A DNA stretch of 64,000 bases from Hepsetus odoe (lineage: Eukaryota > Chordata > Actinopteri > Characiformes > Hepsetidae). Both the position numbers and the translations under genes were made by a program. Below the pieces are notes generated by a model that did not search any database, was not told the origin of the DNA, and saw only the letters and a program-made list of their open reading frames with translations. The stretch spans positions 20,736,044 to 20,800,043 of the forward strand of contig CM029379.1 of assembly GCA_017165825.1 (NCBI GenBank). The letters are read 5' to 3'. Shown piece after piece: positions 32,301-37,062 of this stretch (position 1 is the first letter of the stretch; every line of letters begins with the position of its first letter).

Positions 32301-34639
32301 AAAGTGCTAATAGGCTTTAATAGGCCTCAGACTCCAATCATTAAAGATACATGTAGCCAAGCGGTGCCCCTGGCAACTGCACTTTACAGCACAAGCCTCA
32401 GAGCAAAGGATGAACACAAGAAGACTGAACTCAAAGAAGAACACTTTAAGAACACAGACAAGTCCTCCTCCAGGACACTTCTGATGATGGAAATAAACAA
32501 AGAATTTAAAATTAGTTCATAAATGAGCTTCACAAATGAGACTTTAGGTGTTTTCCAGAAAGTAAGGCAAATTTGGCAAGACGTCTTTAAAAGCATCAAA
32601 CTCTTCTAAGGCGGTTGTAAAAGTTGGCTTAGTCATCTGTTGAATTCTTTCTCTCACTCACTCATTTTCATAGCTGCTTGTCTAACTTAGTGACGCGGAG
32701 GTTGTTGGAGCATATCCCAACTCTTACAGGGAGAAAAGCAGGGACACACCCGGGACGGGTCGCCAGTCAATCTCAGGGCAGACACACAGAACAACATACT
32801 CACTCTCTACAGCCAACTTAGCATCTCCAGTCCAGCTGAACTGCTATCTTTGGATGGTGGGAGGAAACTTCCACAGGCACAGGGAGAACATGTAAACTTC
32901 ACACAGAAAGAACCTGGACCGTCCGGCCTGGGAATCGAACCCAGGACCTTCTCACTGTGATTCAACAGCACAACCCACTGCTCCACTGTACTATAAAACG
33001 GACTTGACTTTATTTGATATTTTGAGCTGCAGCAGTAGAATCAAGACGACTGGTGACAGAGACGGGCAAAGAGGTCCGAGAAGTCAATTACCACCTTTAG
33101 TCAAGCAATGAGCAGAAAATCAAGGTAAGAAACAACCTAAGTGACCCGTCTCAAAAGTGCCTACAAAATAACTGTCATATTTAAAGCACAACGTTAACAA
33201 AGATGTTTTGGCAGCACCAGTTTTTTGTTAGGCCGAATGGAATATGTTCCAACTTTCTATAGAGCACATTCAACCGAGTAATAGTACAATAAAAGTGTGC
33301 ATTTGTGGGTGGGGCATAGTTACATCGGTTCCTTTATGGTTCTGTATTGCCTGCAGATGGCTTAAATAAAGCCATAAATGCTAAACCAAAAATATGACCA
33401 ATTCTAGAAGGGCCATTTCTTAGCCATAAACGACTGCCTAGGACCTCGGAGTACTATTTATTATTTTTTATTTCATTCTCACATATAAATACATCAAAAG
33501 TCAAAAGTTTTGAGACACCCCTGCCAGACTTGCATGTATTTTTAAAGTATAACTGAGGAATAGTCCTTCTTGAAGGGCAAAGTTTTTGTCTCTCATTTTC
33601 AGTGCAGTCTCTGTACCTGATCCTTTTAAGAAGATTGTTCTCACACAGTGATCTATGTGTGAATCATTCAAGCAGTCGTCTAACTTCAGACACAAAACAG
33701 TGAAGAAACAGGAGCAGATGATTCCAGCTGATCAGGTGATTAGTTTACTGCTGATGCTGAACGCTGAGTGCTTGGAACCCCTTTATCTAGAACCTTATAT
33801 CTTGCAGCCTTTGCAGCAAAACTTTTGTACCAAGTTTTTAAAACCGAATCCATTCAATAAGCCGATGACAGCTTGACAGCTTGGAAACGGCATTTTCACA
33901 CAAACAAGGTGATTTTCTATCAAAACATTTTAAAAAGTGAAACGTGGCTTTGTGCTGTAGCTCTGAACACATTTATGTGAGGAATGAACATCAGGAGCAG
34001 GATGCTCTCAAACAGCTGTGAGAAAAGCACAAAAAGCTTGTAGTGCAAGCAGGGATGTGCTAATGCTCAGCAGTGCAACCTGTAAATGCCTGAATGAACT
34101 GAAGGAGTGTTAATTCGAGACTAATTGAAGTTCGCTCGATCGAACTTTAACACTGTAGGAGTTTGTTTAACACTGCTGACACTAAAGTGCAGTGGGGAGT
34201 GATAAGGTGTGTGTGTGTGTGTGTGTATCTGTGTTTGTGTGAGTGTGTGTATCTGTGTTTGTGTGAGTGGGAAGGTGATACTAGCCTGCTTTCCAGACAG
34301 GTAACATCTGCTCTCTCTCTTTCTTCTGTCTCTCCCATCTCTCCCTCTCTCATCATTCATTGTCTTTCTTTCTTTTTATAACCCTCAGTTATTGTTCCCT
34401 TTCTTTTCAATTCTTGTCTTTCATTTCCAGTGCAGGAATTGTCAATCAAGCTTATCAAAAAACATTGTTATTAGAAATATATATATATTGTGTGTGTGTG
34501 TGTGTGTGTGTGTGTTTGTACCTTCTGCCTCCTGCGCAGAGTGAAGTTTTTCCACAGCAGAAGCCTGAGCTGCGTCAGGAGACCCATGATGTACAACTGC
34601 TGGGCGTCGCTATGGCAACAGCAACTCGCTTTATGTCTG
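267..34639 (-). CDS. abca-like: ABCA-subfamily ABC transporter, 5' part of gene (9 coding exons, continues beyond left edge)
   Basis: Full-length ABCA transporters move lipids across the plasma membrane or internal membranes. They have two halves, each with a large extracellular domain, six transmembrane helices and an ATP-binding cassette. Only the start is here: 396 codons in nine exons covering the cytoplasmic N-terminus, the first helix (about residues 23-44) and most of extracellular domain 1. Every junction is GT-AG and every phase fits. Exon lengths 66, 94, 142, 128, 128, 198, 87, 205, 140 closely follow human ABCA4 as I recall it, and to a lesser degree ABCA1. Family marks include the LRLLLWKNF start, the block PNKPMPSAGVLPW, DNETF and LYTPDTPLTRQ. 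Potential N-glycosylation sequons lie at N98, N156, N166, N223, N319, N322, N343 and N348. The start resembles ABCA4, but some middle motifs resemble ABCA1, so I do not fix the orthologue. No stop or frameshift is seen. The walker and signature motifs are outside the window. Confidence 0.93.
1197..2623 (+). mobile_element. Tc1-like DNA transposon, complete ends, broken transposase
   Basis: Both ends are intact inverted repeats: the left starts CAGTTAAGTTCATATATATT, and the reversed right end starts CAGTTAGGTCCATAAATATT. Both are flanked by TA, the Tc1/mariner target duplication. Inside, 1550-1740 encodes the helix-turn-helix part of the transposase (KQAILSCENRKKPIQEIATI, then STVWYNLRKK), and 2096-2383 encodes the C-terminal end (QSPDLYPSEHTFHLLK). 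The middle, with the DDE residues, is shortened and frame-broken, so the element is inactive. Confidence 0.88.
2830..3175 (-). mobile_element. RTE-like non-LTR retrotransposon fragment
   Basis: On the minus strand 2945-3136 reads EVTKVEEFKYLRSTVQCNG, then WNGWRRVAGVICDRHVPARL. This is the region after the reverse transcriptase domain of a LINE very common in fish genomes; I place it in or near the RTE clade from memory. Both ends are truncated. The same family occurs at 16.2, 26.4, 43.1, 45.6, 50.7 and 54.1 kb. Confidence 0.8.
4180..4350 (+). repeat. Degenerate TCTG/ATCT simple repeat
   Basis: Repeated CTGTCTGT with TTTG and TATC interruptions, then a second run of TCTGTCTATC near 4335. Confidence 0.7.
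5065..5362 (-). mobile_element. Teleost tRNA-SINE of the V-SINE/HE1/DANA type, minus strand
   Basis: In minus orientation it shows the standard text of these SINEs: the head with GTTCGA-like box B (here altered), then GTTCTCCCTGTGTCTG, GGGTTTCCTCC and CATGTC. A piece around CTCCAGTTCACCTG is triplicated at 5157-5213, which is unusual for the family. Confidence 0.7.
6036..6240 (-). CDS. abca-like: ABCA-like coding exon 8 (Ser/Asn/Thr-rich, lacks the NWYE block)
   Basis: Codons 282-350, 205 bp, phase 0 to 1; human ABCA1 and ABCA4 have 241 bp with the same phases. The acceptor is TCTCTCAG|GTTTC and the donor CTCCA|GTAAGT. The first third (LQTLTLLSAAGALNF and LTLLMCGG) matches the family region ending in a conserved Cys-Gly. 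After that, where relatives have PEGGG and Asn-Trp-Tyr-Glu-Asp, this gene has a low-complexity stretch, SGSNSTNSSSSQTSFG. It carries four sequons (N319, N322, N343, N348). The exon is open throughout and well spliced, so it reads as divergence, not decay. Confidence 0.87.
6425..6680 (+). mobile_element. tRNA-derived SINE (main family), plus strand
   Basis: It shows box-B-like TTTGATTCCC, then the family body GGTTGCCCTGAGGTACCC, GCAAGGTACCGTCCCC and CTGCCCACTGCTGCACGG, and the 3' end GACAAGGGTTGTCACTTTCA with TTTCACTTT repeated. The 5' head is decayed. This family recurs about 20 times in the window. Confidence 0.85.
6782..6920 (+). mobile_element. tRNA-derived SINE (main family), partial
   Basis: It keeps only the body (GTACAATCCCCATCACTGC) and the tail (CACAATGGAAAGTAGTCACT). 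The tRNA-like head is lost. Confidence 0.7.
7209..7295 (-). CDS. abca-like: ABCA-like coding exon 7
   Basis: Codons 253-281, 87 bp, phase 0 to 0. The peptide is LPSALNLNPVEMAALLAKTS and nine more residues ending IANQ. It corresponds to ABCA1's [20 protein letters not shown] (93 bp there, about 90 in ABCA4). The acceptor ATTTTAG|CTCCC is used because it keeps phase 0; a second AG eight bases inside would break the frame. The donor is AACCAG|GTAAGC. Sequence identity to relatives is low, so the call rests on position, phase, length and splice sites. Confidence 0.85.
8180..8405 (+). repeat. Degenerate minisatellite, unit about 32 bp, about 6 copies
   Basis: Units follow the pattern AAACTCATCTTAGACTCACA, then CCATGAGACTTG. 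Successive copies start near AACTCATCTTGAACG, AATCTCATCTTAGAC, AACTAATCTGAGAC, AGTCTCATGCCAGAC, AACTATTCTTGGATT and AACTCGTCTCTGACT. Divergence between copies is about 20-30 percent by eye. Confidence 0.75.
9582..10377. mobile_element. MITE-like non-autonomous DNA element, interrupted by a SINE
   Basis: The left end, AAAGGGCTCATGTCAT, and the reversed right end, TAAGGGCTCCATAATT, are imperfect inverted repeats. The inside has no coding sequence. Text of the type AAGGGCTCATGTCATGG is a common dispersed fish repeat. A SINE (9997-10217) sits in it. The superfamily is not clear; hAT is a guess. Confidence 0.5.
9997..10217 (+). mobile_element. tRNA-derived SINE (main family) inside the MITE-like element
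   Basis: Nearly full copy: head GGGGCAGTGGTGGCCTGGTG, box B GTGTGATTCCC, body GCAAGGTACGGTCCCC, tail CACAATGACTGTCACTTTGA. Confidence 0.85.
11126..11615 (-). mobile_element. tRNA-derived SINE (main family), split by a second SINE
   Basis: The 3' half of a minus-strand SINE lies at 11126-11260 (AAGTGACTACTTGTCATTG to GACGGTACCT). Its 5' half lies at about 11534-11615 (AAGGGTAACCTACGGGTCTG to the head CCTAGCCACTAGACTACTGC). The two halves join in order once the plus-strand insert 11262-11519 is removed. Confidence 0.8.
11262..11519 (+). mobile_element. tRNA-derived SINE (main family), nearly full length, nested
   Basis: This is the cleanest copy here: head GGGGCAGCGGTGGCCTAGCG, box B GGGTTCAAACCCC, body GGTTGCCCTGAGGTACCC and GCAAGGTACCGTCCCCGTC, and a tail ending GACAAGGGTTGTCACTTTCA plus a T-run. 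It is inserted in opposite orientation into an older SINE. Confidence 0.9.
12632..12707 (+). repeat. (CA)n microsatellite
   Basis: About 38 dinucleotide units with one TA interruption. Confidence 0.97.
13735..13950 (+). repeat. Tandem repeat of a TTTCTAATAAAGTGGCC unit
   Basis: Five degenerate units contain GTGTTTCTGATAAAGTGGCC, ATTTCTAATAAAGTGGC, TTTCTAATAAAGCG, GTTTCTCTTAAAATGGCC and GTTTCTAATAAATTGGCC, spaced about 45 bp. A single reversed unit lies at 48421-48450. The motif is a common dispersed fish repeat. Confidence 0.75.
13997..14194 (-). CDS. abca-like: ABCA-like coding exon 6
   Basis: Codons 187-252, 198 bp, phase 0 to 0. This is exactly the length of the corresponding ABCA4 exon; ABCA1 has 177 bp there. 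The acceptor is TTTATGCAG|TTGCC and the donor GCCACA|GTGAGT. The peptide runs LPALSAENDLSSVLCSPSSV, then a central CSLTPAQL segment and ends NLDSRKMAAT. Two Cys (codons 201 and 226) fall where ABCA4 has its IACSEALLE and ALCSLSQG cysteines. N223-I-T is a sequon. Confidence 0.92.
14290..14712 (+). mobile_element. CR1/L2-like LINE, 3' end
   Basis: It begins in the last coding part (CCACCGGCCATCAGATTTCT, reading PPAIRF). It continues through the 3' UTR with CCCTGGAGGAGTGTTATTTT and ends GAAATGACAATTACTTGATT-TGA. This matches the tail text of the LINE at 61.9 kb. It is strongly 5' truncated. Confidence 0.7.
16166..16558 (+). mobile_element. RTE-like LINE, 3' fragment
   Basis: It starts with GGTTTACAGGACAGTAGTGA (GKVYRTVVRPA region) and keeps MDSIRNEYISGTAQVGHF-like text with frame breaks, then MELPGKRKRGKPKRRFMDVV. 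Both ends are truncated. Confidence 0.78.
16559..16613 (-). mobile_element. SINE head fragment
   Basis: Minus-strand tRNA-like head only: ACCTTCCGATCATTGGGCCT to CTAAACACTAGACCACCACC. It directly follows the LINE fragment. Confidence 0.65.
16755..17100 (+). mobile_element. V-SINE/HE1/DANA-type SINE, plus strand
   Basis: It shows the head with GGTCCTGGGTCTGATTACC, then ATTTCTGTGTGGAGCATGAA, CTCAGGGTGCTC and AGATGCCAAATTGC, and the tail GAGCGCTGGGATTGACTCCA to GCACCTCTGCGACCCTGGTT. Nearly full length, old. Confidence 0.78.
17459..17715 (-). mobile_element. tRNA-derived SINE (main family), full-length minus copy
   Basis: It runs from the tail AAGTGAAAGTGACCGTTCTC to the head CTCTTTAACCACTAGGCCAC. 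Box B reads as GGGTTCGAATCCC on the minus strand, a good match. Confidence 0.87.
18421..18548 (-). CDS. abca-like: ABCA-like coding exon 5 (acceptor next to a TG microsatellite)
   Basis: Codons 144-186, 128 bp, phase 1 to 0, the length of the corresponding ABCA4 exon. The peptide includes LKDNETFSEYLRSNLSVP, which aligns with ABCA1's DNETFSGFLYHNLSLP; N156 and N166 are sequons. The donor is AATCAG|GTAAGG. The acceptor is TGTGTGTAG|CTCGAT: on the minus strand 25 TG units end only 2 nt before the AG, and a pyrimidine-rich run lies beyond the repeat. The 2-base start after the AG restores the frame from the previous exon. Because 128 is not a multiple of three, skipping would shift the frame. 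Confidence 0.9.
18551..18600 (+). repeat. (AC)25 microsatellite touching the acceptor of coding exon 5
   Basis: A perfect 50-bp AC array. On the minus strand it is (GT)25 directly before the AG of the ABCA exon at 18421-18548. Confidence 0.98.
19530..19732 (+). mobile_element. tRNA-derived SINE (main family), plus copy
   Basis: Head GGGCAAAAGTAGGCTAGTGG, box-B-like region mutated, body TTCCCTTGAGCAAGATACTG, tail GCAAGCCACTTTCACTTCCC. Old and diverged. Confidence 0.78.
20396..20450 (+). repeat. (GT)n microsatellite
   Basis: 55 bp of perfect GT/TG. Confidence 0.98.
20558..20588 (+). repeat. (CA)n microsatellite
   Basis: 31 bp. It lies 107 bp from the GT array at 20396-20450 in opposite sense, so the two could pair in RNA. 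Confidence 0.97.
20954..21117 (-). mobile_element. tRNA-derived SINE (main family), shortened minus copy
   Basis: Tail GAAGTGAAAATGATTGTGGC, body GGGAGTAGTGATGAGGACGG, then the head with an internal deletion. Confidence 0.75.
22250..22375 (-). mobile_element. tRNA-derived SINE (main family), 5' half, minus copy
   Basis: Body GCGGTATCTTGCTCAGGGTA and head CCTCCCTAACCACTAGGTCA. The 3' tail is absent. Confidence 0.75.
23218..23345 (-). CDS. abca-like: ABCA-like coding exon 4
   Basis: Codons 101-144, 128 bp, phase 2 to 1. The acceptor is TTATTTAG|TCTGG and the donor CCAATG|GTAAGG. The peptide LAKTLIEIQSLLADSTLLSN continues as a Leu-rich helical segment, then SGDINEWSSILQKSSPAN. It lies where ABCA1 has its LFSDARRLLLYSQ helix. 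The same exon is 119 bp in human ABCA1 and 140 bp in ABCA4, so its length is variable within the family. The phases are conserved. Confidence 0.9.
23346..23705 (-). other. Intron between coding exons 3 and 4
   Basis: 360 bp. No repeat or other feature is recognised apart from the splice sites. Confidence 0.85.
23706..23847 (-). CDS. abca-like: ABCA-like coding exon 3 (start of extracellular domain 1)
   Basis: Codons 54-101, 142 bp, phase 1 to 2, exactly the family length. The acceptor is AACGCAG|GCC and the donor TCCAT|GTGAGT. It carries the most conserved block of the domain: CHYPNKPMPSAGVLPW and, after it, CNIQNPC and PTAGETPGQV. The Cys residues at 54, 76 and 82 correspond to cysteines kept in ABCA1, ABCA4 and ABCA7. 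N98-N-S is a potential glycosylation sequon. This exon is the strongest single support for the family call. Confidence 0.97.
23848..24441 (-). other. Intron between coding exons 2 and 3
   Basis: 594 bp with an AT array (23991-24022). Nothing else is recognised. Confidence 0.85.
23991..24022 (+). repeat. (AT)n microsatellite
   Basis: 32 bp of perfect AT. Confidence 0.97.
24442..24535 (-). CDS. abca-like: ABCA-like coding exon 2 (first transmembrane helix)
   Basis: Residues 23 to the first base of codon 54 (94 bp, phase 0 to 1), the same length as in ABCA1 and ABCA4. The acceptor is CCCTCACAG|TTGCGG and the donor CCAGT|GTAAGT. It encodes the helix VIEMIWPLFLFFILVWVR, with the EMxWPL motif typical of ABCA helix 1. 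The wording KLRLVIEMIWPL and LVWVR is closer to ABCA4 than to ABCA1. After the helix the chain enters the extracellular or lumenal side. Confidence 0.95.
25201..25385 (-). mobile_element. tRNA-derived SINE (main family), minus copy, head shortened
   Basis: Tail GAAGTGAAAGTGACTATTCT, body GAGCAGTGACGGGGACAGTA, box-B region GGGATTCCAACC. Confidence 0.82.
26262..26304 (+). repeat. (CA)n microsatellite
   Basis: 43 bp of perfect CA. Confidence 0.97.
26354..26770 (-). mobile_element. RTE-like LINE, 3' fragment, minus strand
   Basis: It carries the family end GGGTCGACACAGCAGATCAT (reversed), then the MELEM...RPKRRFMDVV and TGDGNCG-like regions with several breaks, up to the KVEEFKYLG region near 26740. 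The terminal motif CTTAAACGGGAGCAG on the minus strand marks the 3' end. Confidence 0.78.
27692..27938 (-). mobile_element. Composite SINE: main-family head with a different tail
   Basis: It is flanked by the perfect 10-bp duplication AATGCAGTTT (27682-27691 and 27939-27948). The head, minus strand, is GCGGTGGCCTAGTGTTTAGG with box B GGGTTCGAACCCC and GGTTGCCCTGCGGCAACC. The tail is CCTGTCCAGGGTGCATCCCC, GCGCTGGGTTGGACTCCAGC, GGACAAGCGGCAGAAAATGG and (ATGG)n, not the usual GTCACTTTCACTTT tail. A young copy. Confidence 0.9.
28380..28530 (+). mobile_element. tRNA-derived SINE (main family), partial
   Basis: Box B TTTGAATCCCAGACC, body GGTATCCTCAAGCAAGGTAC. The tail stops early and the next SINE follows. 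Confidence 0.78.
28538..28769 (+). mobile_element. tRNA-derived SINE (main family), full length
   Basis: Head GGGGCAGTGGTGTTCTAGTG, box B GGGTTTGAATCCC, body GGTACCCTTGAGCAAGTTAC, tail AAAAAGTCACTTTCACTTTT. Confidence 0.88.
30045..30265 (-). mobile_element. tRNA-derived SINE (main family), minus copy
   Basis: Tail AAAGTGAAAGTGACTATTTT, body GAGCAGTGATGGGGAGGGTA, box B GGGTTTGAATCCC on the minus strand. Confidence 0.86.
30266..30381 (-). mobile_element. tRNA-derived SINE (main family), partial tandem copy
   Basis: A second body directly after the previous SINE in the same direction (GGGAGCAGTGATGGTGATGG, then CAAGGGCAACCTACTGGTCT). This is a head-to-tail pair or a partial duplication. Confidence 0.75.
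31191..31213 (+). repeat. (TG)n microsatellite
   Basis: 23 bp of TG. Confidence 0.9.
31285..31376 (+). mobile_element. V-SINE-type tail fragment
   Basis: Text GAGCGCTGGAATCCGCTCCA to CTCCGTAACCCGGTTAAGTC and ATGATGGATGAATGAA is the standard tail. Confidence 0.65.
31631..31820 (+). mobile_element. tRNA-derived SINE (main family), plus copy
   Basis: Head GGGGCAGCGGTGGCCTAGTG, then an internal deletion joins directly to GGGTTCAAACCCC. Body GAGCAAGGTACCGTCCCCAT. It is followed tail-to-tail by the next SINE. Confidence 0.85.
31834..32058 (-). mobile_element. tRNA-derived SINE (main family), minus copy
   Basis: Tail GAAGTGAAAGTGACTACTTG, body GAGCAGTGATGGGGACGGTA, head TTCCTAATCACTAGACCGCC. Confidence 0.86.
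32655..32992 (-). mobile_element. V-SINE/HE1/DANA-type SINE, full-length minus copy
   Basis: It shows, reversed, the head with box B GGGTTCGATTCCC, then CTGTGTGAAGTTTACATGTT, CTCCCTGTGCCTGTGG, the central part, and the tail CGACCCGTCCCGGGTGTGTC. Confidence 0.8.
34208..34270 (+). repeat. TG microsatellite with duplicated TATCTGTGTTTGTGTGAGTG unit
   Basis: A (GT) run, then two copies of GTATCTGTGTTTGTGTGAGT. Confidence 0.9.
34477..34515 (+). repeat. (AT)n then (TG)13 array next to the donor of coding exon 1
   Basis: AT run 34477-34488, then TG to 34515. On the minus strand the (CA)13 run starts 6 nt into the intron after the exon end at 34522. Confidence 0.95.
34522..34587 (-). CDS. abca-like: ABCA-like coding exon 1 (start codon exon)
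   Basis: Residues 1-22, beginning MGLLTQLRLLLWKNFTLRRR. The motif LRLLLWKN followed by a basic stretch is the invariant cytoplasmic start of ABCA1/4/7. It places a positive cluster on the cytosolic side before helix 1. The ATG at 34587 is chosen because it gives the family's usual 22-codon first coding exon (66 bp), and it is followed by G at +4. The frame is open further upstream and contains another ATG at 34701, but a good acceptor at 34640/34641 would remove that from the mRNA. The donor is AAG|GTACAAAC, a poor match to the consensus after position 3, and it is followed at once by a CA repeat (minus strand). Confidence 0.92.
34588..34639 (-). other. Probable 5' UTR part of the start-codon exon
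   Basis: Upstream of the ATG on the minus strand a pyrimidine-rich run (TCCTTCTCTTGCTCAG) ends in AG at 34641-34640. This looks like a real 3' splice site and implies a noncoding exon further upstream, as in human ABCA1. The 52 bases between it and the ATG would then be 5' UTR. The alternative is that transcription starts nearby and no splice is used; the sequence alone cannot decide. Confidence 0.45.
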
Positions 34640-36826
34640 CTGAGCAAGAGAAGGACAGAGCGGTTAAGGATAGAGGAGTGGAGGGTCAGCTTACTGGGCA
34701 ATCACTGCACATCACCCAGTGTGGTCAACCGCATATCATCCCTGACCCCATAACTTCTCTCGCACTCTTCCTGCAACTACAGAGCTAATAATATACACAC
34801 TCCTCTCCAGAGCGTAATTATTCATTTGTTCACTAATAATAAATCCAGTGTAGATGCACAACAATTTCATACTTCTTGCTAGAAGAAAACTTTAGAAATT
34901 GTATTATTTTTCTTCTTTGGGAAGAGTCTCTTTTTCTTGTAGATGTTTTAGGGGGGAAAAAAATCAGATGCACTTTGAGAACATTTAGAACCTTTAAAAA
35001 GTTTGAAGCAGACACTTCCAGTTATGCAAAAACTTTAAACAGCATGTGACGGGAGGGAAGACATTAACGCAAAAATAAATGGCATCATCAATAAAGCTGC
35101 AACAGAAAAAGAAAGCTACTCAGGAAGCAATATTGAGGATTTCGTGCCTGAGTATTGGACATTTCTGCAACAGTCAGATAAAATATGTTCAGATAACAAA
35201 GTATGATGTCTAATTGAGATTCAACAGGCAAACTCAGCCCCATAAGAACGGTAATGTGTAATCGGCCGTATTGGCAACTGGCTCTGTTTATTCTGCATTT
35301 GTAACAGTGGCTGTAATTGCCTTTGATTGGATTGTTCCAGCATCAGACACTTGTGTCATTTACCTCATGTTGTCATTATATGCCCGGCTAATGACACCTC
35401 TCTGCTAATCTCCCACACACATAGACAGAGGGTGTCCACCACAGTGAGAGACAGCTCAAGCAAGAGTGCACGAAGTACAGGTCGGAGGGCCGAATAGTTC
35501 TTGCTGGAGGTGAAACTGTTCACTGATGGCAGGTTTTTTATTTGAAATGCTCCATATTGGCACTAAGGCTGGATTAGGCTGGATTAGGTTAAGATTTGAC
35601 CTGGTGATTTTGGTTACTACTCCTATGGAAATTTGGGATTGTCCCAGCTGAACATGTCAAATCTAGATTCATCTGTAAGACGCCTATCATGCCGAAACAA
35701 AAACACGCCAGCATCCCTGTAACTGTGCTTCAGGCTCAAGATGATGAAATTACTCTGAGGTGTCTGCTAAATAAAGTTCAATGAGAGTTTACCGTCAGAA
35801 GCCTAACATCTATTATAAAACTAATTTGTCCTCAGCGAAAAGACAAAATCCTCTAAATGAGTAGCCAGAAATGACACAGCGGATATAATTAGTAATTAGC
35901 AAAAAATAAAAAATACATTTACGGTAGATGATGTAATTATTTTTCTAATTGTAACTATATTTACAGCTGTGGGTTGCTCTTTGTGTCTCTCGCTCATATT
36001 TTTTTTTCTGGTAATTGTTATTAAGCCAGTATGAATCATAAGCAATTTTCCTTTTTTACTATCAGTCTATAAGGAAAATATTGCACCATTCAGTACTTTT
36101 GGGATGAGCCAGAGTGGAGTTTTTGCTCCAAAGCTAATCATCCAGCATCAGAACGCGACCTTGTGATGCTTTCATGGCTGCATGCAATCAAATCCACACA
36201 GTAATGTTGCACGACTAGTGTTAATCCATCTAAAAAAAAAATCGTAGAGGTTGCTGCTGCAACAAAACCAACGAAATTCCTCTTTTAATACTCAAGCATT
36301 TTCATCCCTCAGTGAATGGCTTCTAATCTTTCAGAAAAAAAAAACAACAAAAAAAACCCCATGAAAATAAAGCAGCTGAATACAACCAAGGTAGGTTCTA
36401 GAGGTCACAAGAATGAAGGATTTACGTAACTTAGCAATTAAAGATTCTTTTAAGAACTGCTTTTGTAAATAAAGGACATTTTTATAGGCTTAAGGTCCTC
36501 AACATAATGTAAAGAATTTGATCCAACCTTGAATTTAGAGATTACAGCAGGAAAATCCAGTTGGCACACAGAGATACTGTTCATTATCAAAGTCCAAGAA
36601 AGTGTGCCAACTTTTTAAGCCATCATTTTTATATCCCATTAAGTGCCTCTCAGGTGTTCTGGGACAACAGGCAGTCTGCAGCGTTCAGACAGACGTGGTA
36701 AGGCAAGAATGTTATGTGAATAAATCTCCGAAAACAGCGCAGCCTTAGAGACACGGTTTGATGTAATAGTTCAAATCGGTGTTCATAAAAAAGCAGCCAG
36801 ATAAAGAACTGCCAGGTAGGCATGGC

Positions 36827-37062
36827 TAAGTGAAAGTGACTATCTGTCATTGTGAAACACAGCGCCCAGTGAAACACGAGGAAATACAGCCTCTGCTTTT
36901 CACCCACACACAGCAGCAGGGGAGAGCTGTTTAAAGCGCCTGGGGAACATTGATGGGCACGGTACCTTGTTCGAGGGCAGCTCACTCATGGGTTCGAATC
37001 CCCTGGTCTGGGGATATTTCTGATCCTGTGGCCTAGTCCCTAAACGCTAGGCCACTGCTGTC
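36827..37062 (-). mobile_element. tRNA-derived SINE (main family), minus copy
   Basis: Tail AAGTGAAAGTGACTATCTGT, body GAACATTGATGGGCACGGTA, head CCTAAACGCTAGGCCACTGC. The box-B region is rearranged: GGGTTCGAATCCCCTGG is followed by a second CTGGGG piece. Confidence 0.82.

Larger units (their letters stand above)
24536..34521 (-). other. Intron between coding exons 1 and 2
   Basis: About 10 kb. It holds eight main- or composite-family SINE copies, two V-SINE-type pieces, one RTE-like fragment and several CA/TG arrays (26262-26304, 27176-27198, 31191-31213, 34208-34270, 34489-34515). In 24600-25200, 28810-30044, 30382-31190 and 33000-34140 I recognise nothing. Confidence 0.7.
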
